From Ramlibacter sp. (GTDB lineage: Bacteria > Pseudomonadota > Gammaproteobacteria > Burkholderiales > Burkholderiaceae_C): DNA of 64,000 bases. Position 1 is the stretch's first letter. Every line of letters begins with the position of its first letter. Below are positions 25,437 to 34,666 of this stretch, piece by piece. The notes under the pieces are model-generated. The model was not told the origin of the DNA and ran no database searches. It saw only the letters and a list, made by a program, of their open reading frames with translations. Location: positions 1 through 64,000 of the forward strand of contig JAUYOG010000066.1 of the NCBI GenBank assembly GCA_030695945.1, read 5' to 3'. A program made the translations under genes and the position numbers.

Positions 25437-26411
25437 TCAGTTCCTGGTGACGGGGGCCGGCAGCGGCAGGCCGCGCGCCTGCATCACGGCCCGCAGGCGA
25501 TCCGGGTAGTCGGTGATGATGCCGTCCACGCCCCAGCCGACCAGGCGCTCCATGTCGGCGGCGGTGTTGATGGTCCAGGGGATGACCTTGAGGCCGAGCG
25601 ACTGCGCCTCCTTCACGAGCGATTCAGTGACCGCCCCGCCATTGGGCGACCACACGGCGCCGCCGCCGGCCTTGACCATTTTCGGCGCGCTGCCGTGGTC
25701 CGCGAACTTCGGGCCCGCCGTCCACTCGCCGGTCTGCAGGTTGTCGTTGTTGGCCGTCTGGATGGTGAGGTACACCGTGGGGACCGACGGCTCCAGTTGC
25801 CGGACGAGGCGCAGCGTGCGCCAATCGAAGCTCTGGACGGCGACGCGCTGCGTCATTCCGGCATCGCGCACAACCTTGAGCAGCGCGCGCGTCATGACCT
25901 CGGGGCCCACAGTGTCGTCGGGCTGCAAGGGGTTGATCTTGGTCTCGATGTTGAACCGAACGCCGTCGGCGCGCAGGGCCTTGACGCGATCGAACAGCGC
26001 GGCCAGCGCAGGGATGCGGGCGCCGTCGCGTGGCTGCTGGAGGTTGAAGGTCTTCGCGTACGGGGTGTCCGGGTTGATGCGGCCGACGTCGTACGCCTGC
26101 AGCTGGGCGAAGTTCAGCGTCTTGAGCAACGGCCCCCGGGCGCCCTGCAGCCATTGCCCGGCAGCGTCGCGGGTGATTGAGGGGTTGAGGTAAGGGTCGT
26201 GCGAGATCACGACCACGCCGTCGGCCGTCATGCCGACATCCAGCTCCAGCGTGGTCACGCCGATTTCCAGCGCGCGTTCGAAGGCGGGCAAGGTGTTCTC
26301 CGGCGCGAGGCCGCGCGCGCCGCGGTGGCCCTGCAGGTCGAAGGCGTGGACAGGCAGTGACAATGCCGCGGCGCAGCAGAGGAGGGCGTGGATGAGTCGC
26401 ATGGGCCGCAT
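25437..26411 (-). CDS. Glycerophosphodiester phosphodiesterase, secreted
   Basis: A 324-residue GDPD-family enzyme with a signal peptide (IHALLCCAAALSLPVHA). The catalytic signature is present: FDLQGHRGARGLAPENTLPAF and LELDVGMTADGVVVISHDP, giving the two His and the Glu/Asp of the metal site, and later VRFNIETKIN. The C-terminal VIPWTINTAADMERLVGWGV and DGIITDYPD complete the barrel. It hydrolyses glycerophosphodiesters to glycerol-3-phosphate in the periplasm. Starts at 26411 or 26402 (three residues shorter) are equally possible, as neither has a clear ribosome-binding site. No transporter partner gene is adjacent. Confidence 0.88.
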   Translation of the reverse strand: MRPMRLIHALLCCAAALSLPVHAFDLQGHRGARGLAPENTLPAFERALEIGVTTLELDVGMTADGVVVISHDPYLNPSITRDAAGQWLQGARGPLLKTLNFAQLQAYDVGRINPDTPYAKTFNLQQPRDGARIPALAALFDRVKALRADGVRFNIETKINPLQPDDTVGPEVMTRALLKVVRDAGMTQRVAVQSFDWRTLRLVRQLEPSVPTVYLTIQTANNDNLQTGEWTAGPKFADHGSAPKMVKAGGGAVWSPNGGAVTESLVKEAQSLGLKVIPWTINTAADMERLVGWGVDGIITDYPDRLRAVMQARGLPLPAPVTRN

Positions 26412-26483
26412 TCTGCCAGCGGCATTGCCGCGGTGCCGGCTTGAACCTAAACTGCGTCGCTTCGATTCCCCGGAGATTGCACG

Positions 26484-26993
26484 ATGACGACACCGGATGT
26501 CTTTCCGCTCGAGGGCGGCTGCGACTGCAAGGCCGTGCGCTACCGCATGGAAACGCGCCCGCTCTTCGTTCATTGCTGCCACTGCCGCTGGTGCCAGCGC
26601 GAGAGCGGCGCGTCCTTCGCCTTGAACGCGATGATCGAAGCCGACCGCGTCACGCTGCTGGGGGCGGAGCCGGACATTGTGGACACGCCTTCGGCCAGCG
26701 GCAAGGGCCAGAAGATCGCGCGCTGCCCGAAGTGCCGCGTCGCGGTGTGGAGCAATTACTCCGGCGCCGGTCCGACGGTGCGGTTCGTGCGCGTGGGTAC
26801 GCTCGACAAGCCCGACGACCTGCCGCCGGACATCCACATCTTCACGGAGTCGAAGCAGCCGTGGGTGGTGCTGCCGGCGGGGACGCCCGCGGTACCCGAG
26901 TACTACGACCGCAAGCTGTACTGGCCGGCCGAGAGCCTGGCGCGGCGCGAGGCGCTGCTGTCCAAGATCGCCGCGGAGCAGGGCAAGCGCTGA
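26484..26993 (+). CDS. GFA-family (glutathione-dependent formaldehyde-activating-like) protein
   Basis: A 169-residue zinc protein of the GFA/CENP-V family. Zinc ligands are visible in GGCDCKAVRYRM (CxC), CCHCRWCQRESGASFALNA and ARCPKCRVAVWSN. Despite the family name, most members have no proven role in formaldehyde detoxification. It is divergent from the glycerophosphodiesterase gene and convergent with the dodecin gene, so its context gives no functional hint. Confidence 0.83.
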   Translation: MTTPDVFPLEGGCDCKAVRYRMETRPLFVHCCHCRWCQRESGASFALNAMIEADRVTLLGAEPDIVDTPSASGKGQKIARCPKCRVAVWSNYSGAGPTVRFVRVGTLDKPDDLPPDIHIFTESKQPWVVLPAGTPAVPEYYDRKLYWPAESLARREALLSKIAAEQGKR

Positions 26994-26995
26994 CG

Positions 26996-27202
26996 CTACT
27001 CCAGCGTGAAGCCGACCTTGATGGTCACCTGCCAGTGGGCGACCTTGCCATCCTCCACGTGGCCGCGCGTTTCGACGACGTTGAACCAATGGATGTTGCG
27101 CACTGTCGCGCTGGCCTTGGCAATCGCCTTGCTCACCGCGTCCTCGATGCCGGTGGTGGACGATCCGGTGAGCTCGAGGCTCTTGTAGACATGCTCGCTC
27201 AT
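26996..27202 (-). CDS. Dodecin family flavin-binding protein
   Basis: A 68-residue dodecin, the small protein that assembles into dodecamers storing FMN or riboflavin. The complete family pattern is present: [20 protein letters not shown], the flavin-stacking Trp in [13 protein letters not shown], and the C-terminal strand [15 protein letters not shown]. The start at 27202 has AAGGAA upstream and gives the standard length. It is divergent from the GST gene. Confidence 0.92.
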   Translation of the reverse strand: MSEHVYKSLELTGSSTTGIEDAVSKAIAKASATVRNIHWFNVVETRGHVEDGKVAHWQVTIKVGFTLE

Positions 27203-27287
27203 GATGGGTTCCTTGGGCTGGGCAGCGCGGCAGTTGCGCGGCAACCAGGATGAAGCATACGCCGCGCCCCCGTGGCAAACTCGCGCG

Positions 27288-27929
27288 ATGAACGAAACGT
27301 ACACGCTCTACGGTTCGCGTGGCTCCGGCTCGGCCGCTGTCGAAGTGGCGCTCGAAGCTTGCGGGCTTGCGTACCGCATGGTTCGCGCCGCCACCTGGGA
27401 GCCCGACTCGGCGCTCGAGGAGTTGCGCCGGGTCAACCCCATGCAGCAGATCCCGACACTGGTGCTGCCGGATGGCGGGGTGATGACGGAAAGCGCGGCC
27501 ATCCTCCTGCACCTGGGCTTCGACGTGCCCGCCGGGCGCAGGTTGCTGCCGGAAGATTCCGGGGCGCGGGCCCAGGCGATCCGCGGCCTGGTCTTCATCG
27601 CCGCCAACTGCTACAGCGCGATCAGCATCGCCGACTATCCCGAACGCTGGACGCTCTCGACGGACGACAAGGGCCGCGAGGACCTGCGCCAGGGCACGCG
27701 CAAACAGCTGCACCGCCACTGGGAGGTCTTCGCCGACACTTTCACGGGCACGCCGTTCCTCTCGGGCGCGCAGCCCGGGGCGCTCGACTTCCTGGCCGCC
27801 GTGGTGTCGAAGTGGGCCGGCACGCGCGCGCACCTGCGCGAGAACCGGCCCAAGTTCCTCGGGACGCTGGAAAGCATCGAGGCGCACGACATCGTCGCGC
27901 CGGTCTTCGCGCGGCACTGGGACGCCTGA
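27288..27929 (+). CDS. Glutathione S-transferase family protein
   Basis: A 213-residue GST. The thioredoxin-like N-terminal domain begins [19 protein letters not shown], with a Ser in the catalytic region, and includes the cis-Pro and glutathione-binding segment [20 protein letters not shown]. An all-helical C-terminal domain follows. The substrate cannot be inferred. The gene is followed after 2 bp by a methyltransferase gene, with which it is probably co-transcribed. Confidence 0.87.
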   Translation: MNETYTLYGSRGSGSAAVEVALEACGLAYRMVRAATWEPDSALEELRRVNPMQQIPTLVLPDGGVMTESAAILLHLGFDVPAGRRLLPEDSGARAQAIRGLVFIAANCYSAISIADYPERWTLSTDDKGREDLRQGTRKQLHRHWEVFADTFTGTPFLSGAQPGALDFLAAVVSKWAGTRAHLRENRPKFLGTLESIEAHDIVAPVFARHWDA

Positions 27930-27931
27930 TC

Positions 27932-28777
27932 ATGGATTCGCGAACCGGCAAGGACGTGTGGGCCGCGGGCAAGCTGTACGAGCCCTATGTCGGCCGCTGG
28001 AGCCGACTCGTCGCGCGCGGGTTCCTGGACTGGCTGGCCATGCCGCCCGGCAAGGATTGGCTCGACGTGGGCTGCGGCACGGGGGCCCTCAGCCAGACGC
28101 TGGTCGAGCGCTGCGGGCCCGCTTCCGTGACGGGCGTGGATCCTTCCGCTGCATTCATCGAGCACGCAAAGGCGCATGTGCAGGGGCCTGTGCGCTTCCT
28201 CGTGGGTGACGCGCAGTCGCTGCCCCTGGATGCCGGCTGCGCGGACGCCGCGGTATCGGGGCTGGTGCTCAACTTCGTACCGAAGCCGCAAGTGGCCGTC
28301 GAGGAGATGGCGCGCGTGGTGCGCCCCGGCGGAATCGTCGCGGCGTACGTCTGGGATTACGCCGGCCGGATGGAGCTGATGCGCTACTTCTGGGATGCCG
28401 CCGTCGAACTCGATCCTGCGGCCAGCGCGCTTGACGAGGGCCTGCGCTTTCCGCTGTGCCGACCCGCGCCACTGGCCGAGCTGTTCGCAGGCACCGGTCT
28501 GCAGCGTGTGGACGGCCGGGAAATCGAGGTTCCCACGCGCTTCAGGGATTTCGACGACTACTGGTCGCCCTTCCTGGGTGGGCAAGGTCCCGCCCCCGGT
28601 TACGCCATGTCGCTGGACGAGCAGCGCCGCGCCGAGCTGCGCGAGCTGATCCGGTCGCGCCTGCCCGTGGCGGCAGATGGCTCGATCAACCTCGTGGCGC
28701 GGGCCTGGGCGGTTCGCGGGACCGTTCAGCGCGGGGAATCCGGCATAGGTGCGAAGCACCGCAGCCGGACGTCGTAG
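27932..28777 (+). CDS. Class I SAM-dependent methyltransferase (UbiE-like)
   Basis: A 281-residue methyltransferase. After the N-terminal KLYEPYVGRWSRLVARGFLDW comes SAM motif I, WLDVGCGTGALSQTL, then VTGVDPSAAFIEHAK and FLVGDAQSLPLDAG, and the post-motif VVRPGGIVAAYVWDYAG. The family contains many uncharacterised small-molecule methyltransferases. It starts 2 bp behind the GST gene. The 81 bases after its stop hold nothing that I recognise. Confidence 0.83.
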   Translation: MDSRTGKDVWAAGKLYEPYVGRWSRLVARGFLDWLAMPPGKDWLDVGCGTGALSQTLVERCGPASVTGVDPSAAFIEHAKAHVQGPVRFLVGDAQSLPLDAGCADAAVSGLVLNFVPKPQVAVEEMARVVRPGGIVAAYVWDYAGRMELMRYFWDAAVELDPAASALDEGLRFPLCRPAPLAELFAGTGLQRVDGREIEVPTRFRDFDDYWSPFLGGQGPAPGYAMSLDEQRRAELRELIRSRLPVAADGSINLVARAWAVRGTVQRGESGIGAKHRSRTS

Positions 28778-28858
28778 CCATCGCGCCGCGGCCCAGCCGT
28801 GCGCGGCGTTGCTGCGAGGTCGCCGAGTTGGATTCTTCAAGAAGCGGGGGGCGACGAA

Positions 28859-29623
28859 CTAGAAGTACAGCTCCACCAGCCCGACCCCCTCGAGCTGCGC
28901 CTGCACGTGCGAGCCTTCGGGCGCGAACAGCAAGCCGGTGCACGAGCCCGTCGTGACGACCTGGCCCGCGCGCAGCGGCAGGCCGCGTTGCGCGCAGTGC
29001 CAGGCGAGCCAGCCGAGCAATCGCCAGACCTCGGCTGCAGGGTTGGCGCCGCGCGTGCTGGCGACGGGCTGCCCGTCGAAGGCGAGGTAGGCCTGCAGGG
29101 TGCGCAGGTCGAGGTCGGACGGCTTCATGGTCGACGGTTCGCCGACGACGAGCCCGCCGTGCGTCCCCAGGTCGGCCAGTTGCGCGAGCGGCGCGCTGTC
29201 GCGCCAGTTCGCAAGGCGTGTCTCGACGACTTCCATCACCGGCAGCACGGCGTCGATCGCGTCCCGCACCATGTCCGCATCGGGCTCGCCGGAGCGGGGC
29301 ACGAGGTCCTTGCGCAGGCGCACCGCCACCTCGACCTCGATCCCCCGCATGCGCCACGGCGGCCCCAGCAGCCGCGCGCCGCTGGCGAACAGGCCGCTGG
29401 CCGGCATCGGCGCGCACGTGGGCAGCGACTCCGGCCCTTTGGCGCCCACCTTCCAGCCGCCGACAGGGCCCAGGCCCGCGAGCGTGGCGTCCTGCACCGC
29501 ATACGCGCAGCCGGTATCCGGCGGCAATGCATCGGCGTGCGGCACCGCCGCGGCTCCCTTGTGCGCGGCCAGCAGGCGGCGCGCCAGGTCGGCGGGATCG
29601 AAAGTCGCAGCCGTCATCGGCAT
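28859..29623 (-). CDS. 2-keto-4-pentenoate hydratase / FAA-hydrolase-like protein
   Basis: A 254-residue protein of the fumarylacetoacetase-like fold, subgroup 2-keto-4-pentenoate hydratase (MhpD/DmpE). Typical segments are GWKVGAKGP near residue 60, GIEVEVAVRLRKDLV with the metal-binding Glu residues (about 94-97), VVETRLANW, and the late VTTGSCTGLLFAPEG. Family members hydrate 2-hydroxypenta-2,4-dienoates in aromatic meta-cleavage pathways. No other pathway gene is adjacent. The next gene upstream, 16 bp away, is a Bug-type binding protein, which suggests uptake and degradation of an organic acid. Start at 29623 or 29617. Confidence 0.82.
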   Translation of the reverse strand: MPMTAATFDPADLARRLLAAHKGAAAVPHADALPPDTGCAYAVQDATLAGLGPVGGWKVGAKGPESLPTCAPMPASGLFASGARLLGPPWRMRGIEVEVAVRLRKDLVPRSGEPDADMVRDAIDAVLPVMEVVETRLANWRDSAPLAQLADLGTHGGLVVGEPSTMKPSDLDLRTLQAYLAFDGQPVASTRGANPAAEVWRLLGWLAWHCAQRGLPLRAGQVVTTGSCTGLLFAPEGSHVQAQLEGVGLVELYF

Positions 29624-29639
29624 CGCGGCACGTGCGCGT

Positions 29640-30602
29640 TCAGTCCATCCGCGCGCCGGACTTCTTCACGGCGTCGGCCCAGCGTGGCATCTCGGCAGCC
29701 AGGAATTTCGCGAAATCCTCGCTGCCGAGGAACGCCGGGTCCGCGCCCTGCGCAACCATCTTGGCGCGGATGTCGGGGCTGGTCATGACCTGCCTGAACG
29801 CATCGCTGAGTTTGGCCGTCACATCCTTGGGCAGCCCGGCGGGAGCGAGGAAGCCGTAGAACCCCACCACCTCGAAGCCCTTGATGCCGCTCTCGATGAC
29901 CGTGGGGGTATCGGGGAGGGCGGGATTGCGCTCGCGGCTCGTCACGGCCAGCGCTTTCACCCGGCCCTGCTTGTGGTAGCTCGCGGCCTGCGGAATGGAT
30001 TCGGCCATGAACTGCACCTGGCCGCCCATGAGGTCGGTGAACGCGGGGGCGCTGCCCCGATAGGGGATGTGCACCATGAACAGGCCGGTCGCGTTCTTGA
30101 ACATCTCGGGCACGAGGTGGCTGATGCCGCCGTTGCCGGCCGAGCCGTAGTTCACCTGGCCGGGCCGCGCCCGGGCGTAGTCCATGAACTCCTTGAGCGA
30201 CGATACGGGCAGCTTCGGGTTCACGAGCAGCGCCAGCGGCTGCATCGCGGTGCGCGCGATCGGCGTGAAGTCGCGCGTGGTCTGGTAGGCCAGTTTGCTG
30301 TACAGGGCGGGGTTGATCACCATGACGCCGGTGTTGGCGAGCATCAGCGTGTACCCGTCCGGCGCGGCCTTCATCACCTCCGTCGCGCCCACCGTTCCGC
30401 CCGCGCCGGCCTTGTAATCGATGATGACCGGCTGGCCCAGCACGGCCTGCAGCTTTTCGCTGAGCAGGCGGGCATGCTGGTCGAGCGGGCCGCCTGCGGG
30501 GAAGCCGATCACCACGCGGATCGGCTTTTCAGGGTAGGCCGCCAGCGAGGCGGTGCTCGCGGCCATCAGCAGGGCCGCGAGGGCGCGCCGGGTGAATTTC
30601 AT
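29640..30602 (-). CDS. Bug-family tripartite tricarboxylate transporter substrate-binding protein
   Basis: A 320-residue periplasmic binding protein of the Bug/TctC family. The signal peptide is RALAALLMAASTASLAA, followed by the family start YPEKPIRVVIGFPAGGPLD and the motif IDYKAGAGGTVGA. Bug proteins are greatly expanded in Burkholderiales and bind carboxylates. No TctA/TctB membrane genes are nearby, as is usual for orphan Bug proteins. Start at 30602 fits the signal peptide and has GGAG upstream. Confidence 0.92.
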   Translation of the reverse strand: MKFTRRALAALLMAASTASLAAYPEKPIRVVIGFPAGGPLDQHARLLSEKLQAVLGQPVIIDYKAGAGGTVGATEVMKAAPDGYTLMLANTGVMVINPALYSKLAYQTTRDFTPIARTAMQPLALLVNPKLPVSSLKEFMDYARARPGQVNYGSAGNGGISHLVPEMFKNATGLFMVHIPYRGSAPAFTDLMGGQVQFMAESIPQAASYHKQGRVKALAVTSRERNPALPDTPTVIESGIKGFEVVGFYGFLAPAGLPKDVTAKLSDAFRQVMTSPDIRAKMVAQGADPAFLGSEDFAKFLAAEMPRWADAVKKSGARMD

Positions 30603-30645
30603 GGGGTGCTCCGTCTTGTGGAGCACACATGATAAGAGCCCCGGC

Positions 30646-31080
30646 TCAGGTGCGCAGCTTGGCGTCCAGCGTGATCTCGGGCACCGCCGCGAGGGCCTTG
30701 GACACCGGGCAGTTCTTCTTCGAGCCTTCGGCCAGTTCCCTGAAGCGGGCGTGGTCGAGCCCGGGCACCGTGGCCTCCATCACGAGGGCGATGCGGTCGA
30801 TCTTCCAGCCTTCGCCTTCCTTGGCCAGCCGGACCGTGGCCGTGGTGTCGATGGTGCTCACCTCGATGCCGGCCTTCTCGCACGAGACGGCGAAGAACAT
30901 CGTGAAACAGGCCGCATGCGCGGCGCCGAGGATCTCCTCGGGGTTGGTGCCTTTGCCGTCCGCGAACCGGGCGGCCACGCCGTAGGCCTGGTTCTGGAGC
31001 GCGCCGGTCTCGGTGCTCACCTGGCCCTTGCCGGTCTTGCCCGGGCCTTCCCAATGGGCGCTTGCCTTCTTTTCGATCAT
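30646..31080 (-). CDS. OsmC-family peroxiredoxin
   Basis: A 144-residue OsmC-type organic-hydroperoxide reductase. The two catalytic cysteines are in the expected contexts: EEILGAAHAACFTMFFA (first) and GSKKNCPVSKALAAVPEI (second). The N-terminal strand KKASAHWEGPGKTGKGQV is typical. It reduces organic hydroperoxides in the cytoplasm with a dithiol donor. AGGAGA lies ahead of the ATG at 31080. It is divergent from the acyl-CoA ligase gene. Confidence 0.9.
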   Translation of the reverse strand: MIEKKASAHWEGPGKTGKGQVSTETGALQNQAYGVAARFADGKGTNPEEILGAAHAACFTMFFAVSCEKAGIEVSTIDTTATVRLAKEGEGWKIDRIALVMEATVPGLDHARFRELAEGSKKNCPVSKALAAVPEITLDAKLRT

Positions 31081-31234
31081 GGTGGTTCTCCTGGTGGGAC
31101 AGCGAACGAGTCTGCGCACGCAGTGCGAATCCGTCTGTAGGACGGCGCCGACTCCGCCACGCCCGTCGCCAAAGTGACCGGGCTGGGGCCTTCCCTGATG
31201 CGCCGCCGCATCGCCGCCGCTAGCCTCGAAGCCC

Positions 31235-32932
31235 ATGCGACGTCCCCACCACAAGTTCTGGCCCAAGCGCCTGCCGCACCGCATCACCCTGCCCGCCACC
31301 TCGCTGTGGGACAACCTCGAGACCAGCGCCCGCCGCTACCCTGACAAGCCCGCCCTGGTGTTCTTCGGGCACATCTTCACCTATGCCGAGTTGCGGCGCC
31401 AGGCCGAGCGGCTCGCGGCGCGCCTGCACGCGCTGGGCGTGCGCAAGGGCGACCGGGTGATGCTGGACATGCAGAACTGCCCGCAGCTGGTGATCGCGCA
31501 TTTCGCGATCCTGCGCGCCAACGCGGTCGTCGTGCCGGTGAACCCGATGAACCGCGCCGAGGAGCTCAAGCACTACATCAACGACCCGGACGCGAAGGTG
31601 GCGATCACCACGGCCGATCTCGCAGCGGAGATCGCGAAGGCCAGCAACGCACTACCCGCGAACGAGCGCCTGGCCCACCTGATCGTGAGCCACTTCACCG
31701 ACGCGTTCGACCCGCAGGCTGCGGGCGCCGATGCGATGCCCCCCGCCTGGCGCGACTGGCTGCTCACGCGGCATCCGCTCCCGGCCCTGGAGGGCGGCGA
31801 GGCGATGAGCTGGGAGGCCGCGCTCGACAACGCGTTGACGCCGCCGTCGCTGGACGTGGGACCGGCGGATCTCGCCGTGTTGCCCTACACGAGCGGCACC
31901 ACCGGCCTGCCCAAGGGGTGCCGGCACCTGCACTCCAGCATCATGCACAACGCGGTCGCCAGCTGCATCTGGGGCAACGGGACGGCCGAGAACGTCACGC
32001 TGCTCGTGGTGCCGATGTTCCACATCACGGGCATGGTGAGCGTGCTTCACGCCAACATCTACGCGGGCGCCACGCTGATCGTGATGCCGCGCTGGGACCG
32101 CGACTTCGCCGGCCGCCTGATCTCCAGGTGGAAGGTGACGGCCTGGACCAACATCCCCACCATGGTGATCGACCTGCTGGGCAGCCCCCATTTCGGCGAC
32201 TACGACCTGTCCAGCCTGGTGCACATCGGCGGCGGCGGCGCGGCGATGCCGCAGGCGGTGGCGCAGCGCCTGTTCGAGCAGTTCGGCCTGCGCTATGTCG
32301 AAGGTTATGGCCTCACGGAAACGGCCGCGCCCACACACAGCAATCCGCCGGACGACCCGAAGCAGCAATGCCTGGGCATTCCCTTCATGAGCTGCGACTC
32401 GCGCGTGATCGATCCCGAGACGCTGCGCGAGGTGCCGGTGGGCGAGCAGGGCGAGATCATCATGCACGGGCCCATGGTCTTCGACGGCTACTGGAAGCGC
32501 CCCGAGGCCACGGCGGCGGCGTTCATCGAGTTCGAGGGCAAACGCTTCTTCCGCTCGGGCGATCTGGGGCGGGTGGACGAGGACGGTTATTTCTTCCTCA
32601 CCGACCGCCTGAAGCGGATGATCAACGCGTCCGGCTTCAAGGTGTGGCCGGCGGAGGTGGAGGCGCTCATGTTCCGGCACCCCGCGATCCAGGAAGCGTG
32701 CGTGATCTCCGCGAAGGACAGCTACCGGGGTGAGACCGTCAAGGCGGTGGTGGTGCTGCGCGCGAGCCACAAGGGCAAGGTCAGCGAGCAGGACATCGTC
32801 GACTGGTGCCGCGAGAACATGGCGGTGTACAAGGTTCCGCGGATCGTCGAGTTCGCCGACGCCTTGCCCAAGAGCGGCAGCGGCAAGGTGATGTGGCGCA
32901 CGTTGCAGGAGGCCCAGGCCCGCGCCGATTGA
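31235..32932 (+). CDS. Long-chain fatty-acid/acyl-CoA ligase (AMP-binding)
   Basis: A 565-residue adenylate-forming enzyme. The P-loop is LPYTSGTTGLPKGCRH, the A5-type motif EGYGLTETAAP, the hinge region FFRSGDLGRVDEDGYFFLTD with RLKRMINASGFKVWPAEVE, and the C-terminal catalytic Lys in LPKSGSGKVMWRTL. It activates a carboxylic acid to acyl-CoA with ATP. The substrate is probably a fatty or aromatic acid but cannot be fixed from sequence. Length is normal. It stands alone. Confidence 0.9.
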   Translation: MRRPHHKFWPKRLPHRITLPATSLWDNLETSARRYPDKPALVFFGHIFTYAELRRQAERLAARLHALGVRKGDRVMLDMQNCPQLVIAHFAILRANAVVVPVNPMNRAEELKHYINDPDAKVAITTADLAAEIAKASNALPANERLAHLIVSHFTDAFDPQAAGADAMPPAWRDWLLTRHPLPALEGGEAMSWEAALDNALTPPSLDVGPADLAVLPYTSGTTGLPKGCRHLHSSIMHNAVASCIWGNGTAENVTLLVVPMFHITGMVSVLHANIYAGATLIVMPRWDRDFAGRLISRWKVTAWTNIPTMVIDLLGSPHFGDYDLSSLVHIGGGGAAMPQAVAQRLFEQFGLRYVEGYGLTETAAPTHSNPPDDPKQQCLGIPFMSCDSRVIDPETLREVPVGEQGEIIMHGPMVFDGYWKRPEATAAAFIEFEGKRFFRSGDLGRVDEDGYFFLTDRLKRMINASGFKVWPAEVEALMFRHPAIQEACVISAKDSYRGETVKAVVVLRASHKGKVSEQDIVDWCRENMAVYKVPRIVEFADALPKSGSGKVMWRTLQEAQARAD

Positions 32933-32984
32933 ATCGGCGTCCCGCCGGGCGTAGACTGGCAGCTCGACAGCAACGAGGGCTTCC

Positions 32985-33980
32985 ATGAGCAGCACGCCCA
33001 TGCCCAGTACCGACTGGCAGGAGAAGATCGCCCCGGAGGACGACGAGCGCTACGCCGGCTACGCGCGGCAATTCGCGCAACTGCAGGCGCGCAAGTCCGC
33101 GCGCTGGGGCGCAGGCCGCGCGTTGCATCGCAAGCAGCTCACCGCCGCGTCCGGCACGCTCGAAGTGCTGGACGGGCTGCCCGGCTACGCGTGTCACGGC
33201 CTGTTCGCCCGGCCCGGGGATTACGACGTGTGGGTGCGCATCTCCAACGGCGGGCTCGACCGGGCGGCCGACGCGGTGCCCGACATCCGCGGGTTCGCGA
33301 TGCGCGTCTTCGGCGTGGAAGGCAAGTCGGCCCTGGGCAACGGCCCCGCCACCCGCCAGGACTTCACGCTTATCAACCAGGAGGCATTCGCGTTCGCTGG
33401 CGCGGCCGAGTTCGTTGATTTCGTCATGGCCGCGGCCGGCGGCACCGGCACGCTCTTCAAGTACGTCATCCGGCGCTATGGCCTGCTCGGAGGGCCGCGC
33501 AGGCTGGGCCGGTTGATGAAGCAGGTCGGCCGCCCGTTCAGCGGCTTCGCCACCGAACCACTGTTCAGTGCGGTCCCGATGGCGAACGGCCCCTACGCGG
33601 CGCGGGTGCGGCTGGAGCCCGCGTCATCCAACGGCGCCGCGGTGCCGGATGCCCGCAACGACTGGGACGCCGACTTCTCCAGGCGGCTCTCGCTCGGCCC
33701 GCTGCACTGGGACCTGCAGCTTCAGTTCTTCGCGAACGAGGCCGCCACCCCGATCGAGGACGCGTCGGTCAACTGGGCCACGCCGTACACGACGGTAGCG
33801 CGCCTCATGCTCCCCCGGCAGGACACGCGCAGCCCCGAAGGCCTTGCGCTCGCCGGGAAAGTCGAGGCCGCGGTTTTCGATCCCTGGCAGGCGCTGGCCG
33901 AGCACCGGCCCCTGGGCGACGTGCAGCGCGCGCGCAAGGCCGTGTACTTCGCCAGCCAGAAGGGCCGCGGCGCGGCTTGA
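32985..33980 (+). CDS. Catalase-like heme protein
   Basis: A 331-residue protein resembling the catalase-related (shortened catalase core) group. The segments GRALHRKQLTAASGTLEVL, HGLFARPGDYDVWVRISNG and DIRGFAMRVFGVEGKS follow catalase strands around the distal His and the RGFA(V/M)K(F/V) motif. FTLINQEAFAF replaces the usual D(F/L)xxxN region. The C-terminal LGDVQRARKAVYFAS ends the core. The standard proximal RxFSYxDT tyrosine motif is not evident, so catalase activity is doubtful. Related short proteins act as peroxidases or lipid-hydroperoxide enzymes. Confidence 0.75.
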   Translation: MSSTPMPSTDWQEKIAPEDDERYAGYARQFAQLQARKSARWGAGRALHRKQLTAASGTLEVLDGLPGYACHGLFARPGDYDVWVRISNGGLDRAADAVPDIRGFAMRVFGVEGKSALGNGPATRQDFTLINQEAFAFAGAAEFVDFVMAAAGGTGTLFKYVIRRYGLLGGPRRLGRLMKQVGRPFSGFATEPLFSAVPMANGPYAARVRLEPASSNGAAVPDARNDWDADFSRRLSLGPLHWDLQLQFFANEAATPIEDASVNWATPYTTVARLMLPRQDTRSPEGLALAGKVEAAVFDPWQALAEHRPLGDVQRARKAVYFASQKGRGAA

Positions 33981-33984
33981 GGGG

Positions 33985-34437
33985 TCAGCGGGAGGCCGGA
34001 GTTGGCTGGGAGCAGGCCGCGCGGGTCAGCGTCTCCAGGCTCCGGGCCGGCAGCAGCTCTCGCATGCGGTCGGGTACCTGCGAGGCGCCTTCCTCGCGCA
34101 CCGTCACCAGGCCCGTGCCCCGGGCATCCGAGTAATACACCGCATCGCGATAGGTGCCCAGGCCGCCATCGCAGCGGAATTCCACCGTCGTGACGACGGA
34201 CCGGAAGAACGCGCCCCAGCGATGTTGCCGCGGCGCGGGATGCGTCAGGCGCACGGCGACCTGCCGGCCGCTGGTGGTCGGCCGCAGCGAATCGGTGTCG
34301 ACCTCGACGACCAGGCCGCTGTTGGCGCTCAGTGCGGCCAATTCGAACCAGGTCGCACCCCGTGCGGACGGAGACGTCCCGAGGAGCAGGGCGGCTGCAA
34401 GGCAGCCAAGGCGGCGGAGGAAACTCGTGCGTCGCAT
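33985..34437 (-). CDS. Secreted surface-adhesin E-like protein
   Basis: A 150-residue secreted protein: signal peptide LGCLAAALLLGTSPSARG, then a small beta domain. The pattern VVEVDTDSLRPTTSGRQVAVRL, VEFRCDGGLGTYRDAVYYSD and GTGLVTV resembles the surface-adhesin protein E domain common in small betaproteobacterial envelope proteins. The function is unknown. It is convergent with the catalase-like gene. The 229 bp beyond its start (34438-34666) contain no gene that I can support. Confidence 0.65.
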   Translation of the reverse strand: MRRTSFLRRLGCLAAALLLGTSPSARGATWFELAALSANSGLVVEVDTDSLRPTTSGRQVAVRLTHPAPRQHRWGAFFRSVVTTVEFRCDGGLGTYRDAVYYSDARGTGLVTVREEGASQVPDRMRELLPARSLETLTRAACSQPTPASR

Positions 34438-34666
34438 GAAAGTTGCGAGCCGGCACCCCCCTCAGGGAGGGGCGCCACCCGAAAGCTCAGCCTAGCATCC
34501 AGGACGGATGAGCTGGCGCCGTTCGTCCGGCAGACAGGCCCCCTTGTCGCCGCCACACCGCGCGCAGTCGTGTAGCTCTGCGGCGACGGTGATTTGTCGG
34601 CGGGCTCCTACAGCCGCGCTGGCCGCCCGCACTTAGCATTGCCGGCTAACCCCAGTCCGGTCCTGC

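Noticed and set aside
25437..27917. Very long minus-strand frame that includes the glycerophosphodiesterase
   Set aside because: Only the part from 26411 is a real gene. The rest lies antisense to the GFA and GST genes and over dodecin.
34455..34485. C-rich/G-rich inverted run behind the adhesin-E-like gene start (CCCCTCAGGGAGGGG)
   Set aside because: Short and G/C-only; in such a GC-rich genome this is expected by chance and there is no T tract for a terminator.
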